The position numbers and the translations under genes are program-made. A stretch of 64,000 nt of DNA from Cladophialophora immunda (taxonomy: Eukaryota > Ascomycota > Eurotiomycetes > Chaetothyriales > Herpotrichiellaceae): positions 4,712,001 to 4,776,000 of the forward strand of contig NW_015622541.1 of the NCBI RefSeq assembly GCF_000835495.1, read 5' to 3'. The notes under the pieces are model-generated. The model did not search any database. It was not told the DNA's origin and worked only from the letters and a program-made list of their open reading frames with translations. This document shows positions 32,323 through 41,671 of the stretch, piece after piece. Within the stretch, counting starts at the first letter, position 1. Every line of letters begins with the position of its first letter.

Positions 32323-34522
32323 ATGGCTTCTTCATCTCCTGCACCGCCGCAATTCCCAGATCTACCTCCTCCAGACCCGGATCATGTCCACCTGCGAACT
32401 GCCTACCTCGTCACGGGCAATCCGCGGCCGCCACATTATCTGGGGAGCCTCAGTCTGAATACTACCATATCTGCGCTCAAGGAGAAAATTCAGTCTGAGC
32501 TGCCTGAGCATCCGTCTCCCTCCGAACAGCGGCTCATCTACCAGGGCCGTCCCTTGCTCCGAAATGATGCCAACTTACGAGACATTCTCAGAATAGTATG
32601 TGCGCCTCCAATGTTTTCCTCAAAATACACCTCTTCTAACAGGTGCCTCTCTTGTCTAGCCTGACGGTGTACCCGATACCCTCCCGCATACAATCCATAT
32701 CGTGATCCAGTCTCAGCAGAATACTTCGCAGTCTCAGCAACCGCCGAACCCCATTCTGAATCCCACTCTGAACCCCATTCTGAACCCGCCTCCGCCACCT
32801 CCTCTACAGGTAGACCACCAGCATGCAGAGTTTGCACGCACCTTCAGAGCTGCTCAAACATCAGCCAACAGACTCCAGGAGTCGCTTGTCCGTATACAGC
32901 AGCAGATTGAAGCCAACAGAGCGGATCTGAGATCGGTTCAGCAGAGAATAGCATTACAACATACCAATCTGGGTGCTCCTCCAAATCTTATGAATGGTCA
33001 AGTTAATACCAATGGCCAGCCGCTGCCAGCTCCTCACCCGCAGACTTTTGCTATGAACTTCCATTTCGATCTTCCTGTGGACCAGCTGGCACAGGCTCAA
33101 CGAGCACCGGGCCCCGGAAATGCACACCCTCGCCACACGCCGCACGCCTCATCAGGTCTTCCTCCACAGCAACCTAGAACGGCACCACTAGGTCGGCCTC
33201 AACACAATATTCAGGAGTTCCAAGGTCCGAACGGAGAACGCATGACGCTTATTACGGAGCAGGTGAGTTTCACGATCCCTGCGCAAGGCCCAGGCTCAGG
33301 ATCTGGACAGCAACCCGCCGTACCGTCTCAACCGCAGACGAACACTGCTACTCACGCGCCACAAAACAACATCCCTCCGCCTGTGCCACCCACTTTTGCC
33401 TTTCCTGTGAATTTGCTTCCTTCCATGTCCACCACGCCCATGTACCTGTCAAATTCGCCCGCACAAAATCGCCCCAGTCCCCCACAATTGTCGAATACGA
33501 CAGCCTGGTTGCTATCTTCCCCAGTTGGACCCCAAGGATTCTTGTTTGCTCCTGGCCATGGCTGGTTTTGTTCTCCGCCTGTGAGGCGACAGCAACAAGT
33601 TGGCAGTGTGCCAACTCCTCAACCCCAGACAAACGACCCAAACGGAGCAGGTGCAACCCAGCTGGCACAAACCAACAATCAGGGCCAGCCGAATGCAAAC
33701 CGTGCTATAATTCGAGCCAATGAGCCTCAACCGGACCAGCCTCAACCTGTGCCTGCCGTGGCACAAGCACAGCAGAATGGAGAAGACAACGATCTCTTCG
33801 CATTCATCATCAATCGAGGGTGGCTTTTCTTGCGCCTCTACCTCTTCATGTTTGTTTTCTCCGAGCCGGGTACCTGGAAGCGGTGGCTCATGATTTTTGC
33901 GGCGGCAGTCATCTGTCTGCAACCTCGAGATGGTCCCCTCACTCGCCTGTTAGCAGCCGCTCGCCGGCACCTTGATAATCTGATTGGCCCACCTCCACCG
34001 CAACCTCCGCCAGAAGCTGTGGCTCACCAACAAGATCCCGTCGTCCAACAACCCGGGGGGGCTGGCCAAGTCCGTGCCGGAGCCACTGCGCAACGACCTG
34101 CCAATGTCCGCGGAGCCCTAACAATGACTCCACAAGAAGCGAGGGCTCGACTGGAAGACCAGCGGCAGGACCATGAACCACGCCCCTGGCGAGACACGCT
34201 ATATCGTGTTGAGCAGAGTATAGCACTGTTTCTAGCGAGTTTGATTCCTGGTGTGGGGGAGCGTCATGTCAGGGCAAGGGAGGAAGCGCGAAGGGAGGAA
34301 CAACGTCGCGTGGAAGAAAGAGGCCGCGCGGAAAACGAAGCAGCTGCCGAGAGACCAAATGGGGACGAGGCAGATGCGCCTGCTAGTGACACGCAAGCTT
34401 CGTCTGCAGAGGCGAGAAAACCAGAAGTCAACGTCGATGCGTCCGGAGAGCAGAGCACTTCAACTTCCGTCGAGGTCAGAGACGGCGAAGCCGAATCAGG
34501 CGAATTACGGAATAGGACGTGA
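32323..34522 (+). CDS. HERP/Usa1-like ubiquitin-like-domain ERAD protein, 711 residues
   Basis: Exon 1 32323-32595, intron 32596-32659, exon 2 32660-34522; phases agree. Residues about 22-91 form a ubiquitin-like domain (LGSLSLNTTISALKEKIQ, SEQRLIYQGRPLLRND, LRDIL). A Pro/Gln/Asn-rich linker includes the repeat NPILNPTLNPILNP. A central hydrophobic hairpin reads FAFIINRGWLFLRLYLFMFV, then SEPGTWKRWLMIFAAAVIC, the arrangement seen in HERPUD1 and fungal Usa1-type proteins. The C-terminal tail is Arg/Glu-rich and coiled-coil-like (REEARREEQRRVEERGRAE). By family it would scaffold the HRD1 ubiquitin ligase at the ER membrane in protein quality control, with both tails in the cytosol. The name rests on domain order, not on strong sequence identity. 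Confidence 0.85.
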
Positions 34523-35192
34523 TTTCAGCCTGCTTAGCGGCGACGTAGACTTGATTGGTTGATTTGCTCTCTACGGTATGATGTGCTCGTTGAAAAGCAA
34601 AAGTTTATGTCGAGTCCAACATTGGGGGCCATCGGTGCCAGTTGCGCAGCGTATTGAAAAAACCTTGACGATACCCAAAATGAAACAATCGGCTTTTTTC
34701 CCAGATAAAGAGTCTCAACACCGACGAGACCGTCTCATGGGATAGGAGTGTCGTAGGAATTCTCAAGGCGAAAGTGATTATGATTCCCAGCGGAAGTCCT
34801 CTCCTCCCTTTTCTACAAACTATAACTACCTAGACGACCGAGACGCCGAGCTATGGGAGTACAAGATACAGCAGAAGACCAAAAGGGAGCTAACTCCCTA
34901 CCAGTAATGCCCGTCACGGGCATGGCCATTACCAGAAGTCCTGCATATTCACTTTTGAGCCCGTGCGGGGATGTCGAATAATAACGAAGGCATGAAGCAG
35001 AAAAGAGACCGCGTTGACTCTCCCTCATGGCCCTCCCCTCCTGGCCCGACCCGACGATGAGATCGAGTGCCGCAGACGCGCTTGAGATGCTTGCCTTACC
35101 TTACCCTCGAGGAAATGCCAATAGTCTGAACATGTATGCCGATGTCTGCACCCGCGAAGGAGGCTGAAGGATGTTGTTGTGCTCCAAGCGGG
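34523..35192. other. Convergent 3' flanks, no gene
   Basis: About 670 bases between the ends of the HERP-like and DUF2156 genes. Nothing supported. Confidence 0.5.
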
Positions 35193-36785
35193 TCAAGGGG
35201 TCATCGTGGTCTGCTTGGTCTCTCCTCCCTTCTTCTGTTCGGTCGCCTGCTGCTTGGTCTTCCAGCCACAGCCGCTGAAGATCTCGCGCTTCAGAAGCTC
35301 GCGCACCTCGACGTTGGCGAAGTGCAGCGTGGCCAGGGCGTCCTGCAGGCTCGGGGCGCCGCTCGGGTAGATGATGTGCAGGCCCGAGTCCAGGGCCGGG
35401 TCCGGGCGGAATTTGTCGTGGTAGGCCTTTTTCCCGCCGATGGGGAGGTGGCGGAACGCGCGGCGGTAGCAGGATTTGGTCAGCGCGGTCGTGGGCCGCG
35501 AGAGGCCCGTGACCTCGTCGAGCTGGGAGGCCGGCTCGAACCCGAAGCTGAGGTACCCGATGCCGGCCTGCTGGAGGAGGGACATCGCCGAGAAGACGAG
35601 CAGATCGGTGATGCCCTTCGGTGCCGTCGGGGTAGCGCAGTATGGGTCGATGTGGTATCCTTTGTTGGCTCCGATCTTTCTCAAGGCGGCGAATCCGTTG
35701 CACTGGCCTTGCCGATCCGTCGTGTAGAGGTATGTCATGAGCATCGGGATGGCGAAGGGGTCGAAAACCGTCATGTATGCCTGTGGCTGGCCGGACTGGT
35801 TGCGAGACTCCCGCCACAGGTCGTAGACCTGGCGCAGTTCCCGTTCCAGGGCCTCGTCACGCCCTTGAGCGGGGGCATATGCATGGACCGTGACACCACC
35901 CTTTTCAGGGTCGAGGAGCTGTCTGTTCTGCGTCACCATCCTTCTCTGCTCCTTCTCCTGCAGCACGGGGTTGTTGAGGGGATTGAGGACTCGTTCGGTG
36001 CCAAAGCGCATAGTCACCCATTTCTGCTTGCTCGCGAATGACGCGAATTCGTCCGTCGCGCCCAGAAAGACCATACCCCAGCGCCGCCGCTTTCGTAGGC
36101 GTCGAAATTCCTCCAGGAGACGGTCGTACTCGACGGGTTCGCACAGAGGATCGCCTCCTACGACCGCGACATTGTTCCTGACCTTGTAATAAAGCGCTGC
36201 TTGACGGTCTTTGGTCATGAAAAACCGGTAGCTAGGGTCTAGGATCCCCATGTGGGAGACTTTGCCGAAGCGCTCGACCAGGGAGCCCAGTGCCGAAATA
36301 GCCGTAAAGTCGTCGAGCGTAAATGTGTGGATGTCGTTGTTCTTTCTTTTCGGATACGTGGGAATGTGGTTCAGGCTTGTACTAGAGGAATTGAAGCTCA
36401 GAGTCATCGAGGTCGATATGCATTGCTGGTGTTCAAATCCATCATGGGCTGGCGAAAGGATGCCTCGGGAAGAGATCGAAGTCGTCACGACAGTCGTGCT
36501 GCTTTGGTTGAAGTCGATGAACCTTGGTCCCAGCAAGGCTTCCCCCTTGAGGAACTGCAGACGCTGGATGATGTTCATGGAGTCAATGTCCCTAGCCTGG
36601 GTCATGAGTATTTGCGCCAATCCCCCACCCAGATCTTCGGAGAGAAGAGATTTGGCCTGAGGCACCTTCGCCGCTGGCTTCTTGCGCGATGCTTTCATCT
36701 TGGCCGCGTTATTGAGGGTTTGTGAATGTGCGTGTGCGTGTAAAGTGTTGGAATTTGGTGTTGGTTCGTCTGAAAAGGAGGCCAT
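35193..36785 (-). CDS. Free-standing DUF2156 (LPG synthase C-type) aminoacyl-transferase candidate
   Basis: Intron-free, 530 residues from ATG 36785 (MASFSDEPTPN). The GNAT-like DUF2156 domain covers roughly residues 145-460: HTFTLDDFTAISALGSLVER, MGILDPSYRFFMT, ALYYKVRNNVAVVGGDPLCEP, RWGMVFLGATDEFAS, MRFGTERVLNPL, then GFAALRKIGANKGYHIDPYC, ITDLLVFSAMSLLQQAGIGY, LSFGFEPA, and YHDKFRPD near its end. Bacterial relatives (MprF, LPG synthases) move amino acids from tRNA to lipids. Fungal DUF2156 enzymes are known to aminoacylate ergosterol: ErdS (AspRS fusion) and the stand-alone ErgS (glycine). This copy has no synthetase domain, so an ErgS-like role is the best guess. The C-terminus is Lys/Thr/Gln-rich (EQKKGGETKQTTMTP), which could aid tRNA or membrane contact. 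Substrate untested. Confidence 0.85.
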   Translation of the reverse strand: MASFSDEPTPNSNTLHAHAHSQTLNNAAKMKASRKKPAAKVPQAKSLLSEDLGGGLAQILMTQARDIDSMNIIQRLQFLKGEALLGPRFIDFNQSSTTVVTTSISSRGILSPAHDGFEHQQCISTSMTLSFNSSSTSLNHIPTYPKRKNNDIHTFTLDDFTAISALGSLVERFGKVSHMGILDPSYRFFMTKDRQAALYYKVRNNVAVVGGDPLCEPVEYDRLLEEFRRLRKRRRWGMVFLGATDEFASFASKQKWVTMRFGTERVLNPLNNPVLQEKEQRRMVTQNRQLLDPEKGGVTVHAYAPAQGRDEALERELRQVYDLWRESRNQSGQPQAYMTVFDPFAIPMLMTYLYTTDRQGQCNGFAALRKIGANKGYHIDPYCATPTAPKGITDLLVFSAMSLLQQAGIGYLSFGFEPASQLDEVTGLSRPTTALTKSCYRRAFRHLPIGGKKAYHDKFRPDPALDSGLHIIYPSGAPSLQDALATLHFANVEVRELLKREIFSGCGWKTKQQATEQKKGGETKQTTMTP

Positions 36786-38567
36786 ACTGTGCTGGATGGG
36801 TTGCCCTTTCCAGCGCTGTTTCGAAGCACGATCTCTGAAGACGTCGTTTAGATGGTCGAAGTGAATGTTTCTCGCAGTCAAGGTCAATGGAATGTTTGTT
36901 CTGGGGAGGGCGAAAGAAGCTGAAGGATTTGCATTGTCAAACTGGTGCCTATTTGAACATTACCAACGTCAAGCATGCCACTCCACTCAGCTGACTTTAG
37001 AGCCCTCTCTCTGTGACATATGCATGGTGAAACGGTTCTAGAGGTGTTTGGTGTCGTGTGCACAACAGCCCCGGCGTGATGAGCGTCACCAGCATAGGCG
37101 AGTTATCAACGGCCGAGTACGGAGAGATCCAAATTTGGTGCCAGACACGCCTCACGCTGCCAATTTCTCGTCGTTCTCCTGATGTCGCGACCGACCATCT
37201 CGCCATCTCCAGACCGATCCATTGGGTGTGCCGCGCAATCTGGAGGCTGGGGCGTTGATGGAAGTCTCGAAAGACCGAAGAAAGCCACGCAAGCTTGGAT
37301 GGACAGCAGGTCAGGCAGAAGCATTTCTATTGGCTGCGCATGTTGGCCGAGCAGAGGAGGAAAAAGGTTCTGAACCCATTGCAGGATGGCCTGGTGCTTG
37401 ATCTGACAGCGCTCGTATTCACTTACTGTAAGCAGATGCCACTTTCTGCGGTGGGCCGCCGGAATGATCAGGCTCCCTTCCGCATGCAATGCACATGTCC
37501 ATTCCTCCGTCTTCAACAGAAGCCAGCAAAGGTTTAGCTTCGGGGGGTATTTTCGGATGGTCCTGCTTGGAGAAATTTCGGCGGTTCAGCCTTGCACAAC
37601 GCTGCTTAGGCGACTGCTTTTCTTGCCAGCGCAATTGGCACGTATTGGGTGTGGGATCCTCGTATTCTTTTCCCCTTTGTCTTCCAGAAGCCACCGAGTC
37701 AGATGGAAGTTCCAGCTTCCGAGAAATTATCTGGTCAGCCGTGGTCAGTGAATGTTATCTTTGCTCTGGTATTGATGCTCCGGGGGAGTGACTGCGAATA
37801 AGATCAGATCAATCTTCGAAGGGTGGGTGTTCAGGTCTGACCCCTCTTTATTGCACCTATTCATTGGGCCCAACAGCTCACGATCTATCCTGGCAATGGC
37901 TCTATTATAGATCCCAAGCAGGGAGTGTGACATCCAAGAACCCACTGGCTGTTTTGTCCCTCAGAAATCTTCATTCGAGAGGAATGATAGGATTCCATTG
38001 CTTGAAGCGTTTGTTGGTGAATCAGAAAGAGTGGCACTGGATCGACTGACTGACATCTGCGCTGTCAATACTCGGGAAACCAGCTGGTTGGCCTTGATCC
38101 GGCGAAGCGATAATAACGCGAGTCCGGCTGAGCTCCGAGACGTTGGGCCAGCTACAGATAGAACAAAAACAGATTGTGGTTGTTGTGGGTGGTGGCTGTT
38201 GATGGCACGGAGCCGAAAGATGTTTCCACCTGCGCAGCTCGCCTGGTTGAACTCCCGAGGCGCCTGGTCGCCGTCGTCGTTGTCATTGTAAAAGCGGCAA
38301 TTCCACCCTCCGCCGCAGGTCGCTGATGTCATTGACTTTTAGCCCTTGGATGAGCCCCCCATGACGCCCAGTGAGCCCCAATACGGCCCCCCTCAAGCCC
38401 CTCCAGCCGCCAGCATCCAGACATGCGCGACATGGCCTGGACAGAGCCTCGCGGTCAGGCATTTGCCCGCATCCCCCGTATCACCACCACCCAGTTGTCC
38501 ATATCTTCAATCCTTCTATCCAACTTAACGGGCGTAGTCTTCTCAATGCACATACCTCCCAATCACA
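36786..38567. other. Divergent intergenic region, no supported gene
   Basis: About 1.8 kb. Minus-strand frames at 37106-37516 and 37419-37694 overlap each other and have no family. The last 200 bases before 38568 are pyrimidine-rich, as expected of a promoter and leader. The upstream frame of the DUF2156 gene is open to 36887 without an ATG. Confidence 0.5.
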
Positions 38568-39353
38568 ATGTCTCTGGCTGACTCATGCTGTACCTGTGCC
38601 ACGCTCCTCTCGGACGCAAAGGTGCCCTACGACCCTCACTCCGAGAAGTCACTGCTGCATCATCGACAACTGGATTGCTGCTCCCGATTCATATGCGCGA
38701 CGTGTCAGTATAAGAATCCCCGGTTTCAGGCCTACTGCCCATTCTGTCAGATATCTTCCGGCCCGTCTGCATTACCTAGAGAAGGGCTCCGGCTGCCGCC
38801 CTCATACACCAAGACTGCGGCTTCAAGGGGTTCGAGAAGGGCGGAGTCGCCACCACCTTCATATGATGATTCGATAGCACCTAGGCGGCTGCCAGAGCAG
38901 AGTGCAGGCCCGCCAGCGGACACTGACGATACAGTTCACTTTGTGGGGTCTGAGGACTCGTTACAGTCATTGTCGCTGGCGTACAAAGTGCCCATTCCCG
39001 TCCTGCGACGCTACAATAACCTCTATTCTGACCAGCTCCTCGCCGCTCGCAAATGGATCCTCGTTCCGAAATCCCACTACACCGGCCCTCCTTTATCCAC
39101 GCCACCGGATGCAGAAGAGGAAGAACGCAAGACAAAGTTGCGGAGGTGGATGATCGCCACCAAATGTGCGGACTATAATGTCGCCCAGCTATACCTCAAA
39201 GGCAGTGACCATAATCTGGAACTTGCCGTGGAGGCGTTCAGATCAGACGAGGAATGGGAGAAGAGTCACCCGCTGAAAGGGAAGGGGAAAGAGAGTGAGA
39301 GGCATAGACGACCATATGGAACGGGCGGGAGTATTTCTGGGCAGCTGCCATGA
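38568..39353 (+). CDS. Intracellular LysM-domain protein with N-terminal Cys cluster, 261 residues
   Basis: Single exon from ATG 38568. There is no signal peptide. Residues 8-65 carry a cysteine-rich cluster (CCTC, later CC, CATC and CPFC), probably binding zinc. A Ser/Pro-rich linker is followed by one LysM domain at about 120-168 (TVHFVGSEDSLQSLSLAYKV, then RRYNNLYSDQLLAARKW, then ILVP). The end (KCADYNVAQLYLKGSDHNLE, then LAVEAFRSDEEWEKSHP) resembles a UBA/CUE-like helical module. This architecture occurs in eukaryotic cytosolic LysM proteins rather than secreted chitin-binding effectors. Ligand unknown. Neighbours give no clue. Confidence 0.82.
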   Translation: MSLADSCCTCATLLSDAKVPYDPHSEKSLLHHRQLDCCSRFICATCQYKNPRFQAYCPFCQISSGPSALPREGLRLPPSYTKTAASRGSRRAESPPPSYDDSIAPRRLPEQSAGPPADTDDTVHFVGSEDSLQSLSLAYKVPIPVLRRYNNLYSDQLLAARKWILVPKSHYTGPPLSTPPDAEEEERKTKLRRWMIATKCADYNVAQLYLKGSDHNLELAVEAFRSDEEWEKSHPLKGKGKESERHRRPYGTGGSISGQLP

Positions 39354-40168
39354 CACCGTTGATGCCTTTCGACGAAGTGACGACCCATTGACGAGAAAAT
39401 AACGCGGTGCAACAAGATATGCCTTCTCTGGTCCTCTCACGCATGCCGATTCTTGCATCTGGACAGATGTGGTCGTTCCAGGTATCTATCTACTCGGTCC
39501 CAGAAGCTCTCAATCGGTGTTGTCTTTACAGTGGGCTGGCGATTGCGTGTTATCCTGGGACTTTTCAGTTCCTTGCAATGATCCCTGCATATCACCGGCG
39601 AGGCCCCTGATTCAAGACGTTCGAGGGCGATGGCGGCTCCTGGAGGCTTTTGGGACGTTTGGTTTCTCGGCGGGTTGGATCACGAGAAGATCTCGCCACG
39701 ACCAGAATCTTAAATCCTCTATCTTACCATTGCGGTCCGCAGCCAAGGGTGGCTTTGGCTTTGTCGCTATATCCCTCTGCCTTCCCGATCTCGTGTCGGA
39801 ACGACCAATCCTGCGCTGTGCTCTGGCTTCGGAGGAAACTTCGGTCGGGATGTGACTGCGAGACCAGGGTCGTATGCAGACTAAGCGGCGTTTCAGGCGC
39901 CCAGACGACAACGCGGTACTCCAGACCTACTGTAGCTAGTCCAAGGCTTCGCAAAGCATTATTTGTAGCTCCTGCGCCGAGTACAGCTGCATCATTCCGG
40001 GCCGAGATTGTGTGTCCCTGAGTCACTCTCCTCCCTGGCTACGCATTCCCATTGATATATCTCGCGCCTCTGACTCACAGGTAGGTAGGTTCTTCCCACC
40101 CTCCAGGCTTCACGTCTCTACAAAATTGCTCTCGTGGCGGCAACTAGTGCCAAATAGTTCTATATGCC
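39354..40168. other. Intergenic, no supported gene
   Basis: About 815 bases between two plus-strand genes. Overlapping frames on both strands near 39600-40020 show no protein-like pattern. It should hold the SDR promoter. Confidence 0.5.
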
Positions 40169-41113
40169 ATGGCCATGTCCATCTACAACGTGTGCGCCCT
40201 CGTCGGGGCCTCGACCATCGGCTACCTTGGCCTGCAGCTGGGTTCCGCCCTGCGCTTCCACCTGCACGGCTCCAAGCTGCAGCGCTACCACCACGGCACG
40301 GACCCGTGGGTGCTCGTGACGGGGGCGAGCGACGGGATCGGGCTGGCGTTCGTGCGCGCGTTCGCGCAGCGCGGGTTCAACGTGATCCTGCACGGGCGCA
40401 ACGCTACGAAGCTGGACAAGGTCGTCGGCGAGCTGGAGGCGCAGTTCCCGGCCGCGGGGTTCAAGACGCTGGTGCTCGACGCGGGGACGCCGGCGAGCGA
40501 GAGCTTCGACGCGACGGTGCTCTCGGCGGTGCAGGGCCTCAACCTGACGGTGGTGGTGCACAACGTGGCCGGGTCGGGCGAGCCGCAGTTCGACATGACG
40601 CTGTTCACGGGCAACTCGGCGCGGCAGTGCGACGGCTGGATCAACGTCAACGCGCGCTTCACGACGCAGCTGACGCGCCTGCTGCTGCCCGTGCTGCAGC
40701 AGCGCCAGCCGGGCCTGATGCTGTTCGTGTCCAGCGCCGTCACCGACATCACGGCCCCGTACGTGTCGCTGTACACGGCGGCCAAGTGCTTCATCGAGGG
40801 CCTGGCCAAGTGCCTGAAGATGGAGATGAGGCTGACCGGCCACGACGTCGAGGTCATGTCCTTCACCACGGGCACCGTCGCCACCGCCTCCTCGGGCAGG
40901 TCCGAGGCCGACATCTCCTTCACCGTGCCCAGCACCACCACCTTCGTCAAGGCCGCCCTCGACAAGGTCGGCGTCGGCAGCCCCAAGGTCACCCCGTACA
41001 TCGGCCACTGGCTCCAGTTTGGCTTCATGATGATGCTCCCCGCCTGGGCCCGCGATCAGATGCTGCTTCGCCTCGTGAAAAAGGTGCAGGACGGGATTGC
41101 GAAAAGGGAGTGA
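40169..41113 (+). CDS. Short-chain dehydrogenase, 3-ketoacyl-CoA reductase/17-beta-HSD-12-like
   Basis: Intron-free, 314 residues, ATG 40169. An N-terminal hydrophobic segment (NVCALVGASTIGYLGLQLG) probably anchors it in the ER membrane. The cofactor motif is VTGASDGIGLAFV at about 50-62; HGRNATKLDKV follows; the catalytic set is Ser in LFVSSAVTD and YTAAK. A hydrophobic end (LQFGFMMMLPAWARDQMLL) follows. This layout matches the very-long-chain 3-oxoacyl-CoA reductase/hydroxysteroid dehydrogenase-like group, but the essential one-copy enzyme usually differs, so it may be a paralogue with another substrate. The gene uses almost only G/C-ending codons, which leaves long shadow frames on both strands. 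Confidence 0.88.
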   Translation: MAMSIYNVCALVGASTIGYLGLQLGSALRFHLHGSKLQRYHHGTDPWVLVTGASDGIGLAFVRAFAQRGFNVILHGRNATKLDKVVGELEAQFPAAGFKTLVLDAGTPASESFDATVLSAVQGLNLTVVVHNVAGSGEPQFDMTLFTGNSARQCDGWINVNARFTTQLTRLLLPVLQQRQPGLMLFVSSAVTDITAPYVSLYTAAKCFIEGLAKCLKMEMRLTGHDVEVMSFTTGTVATASSGRSEADISFTVPSTTTFVKAALDKVGVGSPKVTPYIGHWLQFGFMMMLPAWARDQMLLRLVKKVQDGIAKRE

Positions 41114-41671
41114 AACCACTTGAGTGGATGGACGGATGGACCAAGGTTACTGAAGAGGGATGGAGTGGGACGGGGAATAAAGAGGGCCTGGCTGCGGCGT
41201 GTTGCTTCATTATGGGTGCTTTGTATCTCGAATATTCCCTGGGCTTGCTGCATGGATCGAAACCAAATCCAACCCGAAGACAACTGGGAATTGCTTCATT
41301 CCTTTCCCCTTCCTTCCCTCTACTTTCGAGGGTCACGTGTCGGTGCCATGGCTGCCGTGAAAGACCAGAAACGAAGGGCTCTGAAGGACATTGAAGGTCA
41401 AGAGAATTGTATTGTGAAATGGGTTATTAACCATAGCACATATCTGAAGGCGATCCTGCGCATCTGCTCTCGATATCGTAAAGTGGATATCGTACAGTGC
41501 TTTTGTCAAGTCTTGCGTCCTGATATTGTGTCTTCTAAACATGTTGTTTCGTGCACCAGCCCTCCACCATTGAAGCCCTCCTGCCTGCCGCCCACCGCGC
41601 GAAGCCAGCGCTCGATCGAATTAATACAATTAACATGAACAGAAATAGGGCCACCAGCAAAATACTGCTGT
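41114..41671. other. Convergent 3' flanks, no gene
   Basis: About 560 bases between the ends of the SDR and the SNF2 gene. Nothing supported. Confidence 0.5.

Noticed and set aside
35101..35817. Minus-strand Pro/Arg-rich frame of 238 codons
   Set aside because: Shifted frame of the DUF2156 gene. The Pro/Arg-rich composition is an artefact of GC-rich codons read out of frame.
37106..37694. Minus-strand frames of 136 and 91 codons
   Set aside because: Overlapping frames in an intergenic region, with no recognisable domain and poor start context.
40160..41119. Long minus-strand frames (up to 319 codons) opposite the SDR, and a 460-codon plus-strand frame
   Set aside because: Shadows caused by the GC-rich SDR gene. 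Only the 40169-41113 frame has SDR motifs in order.
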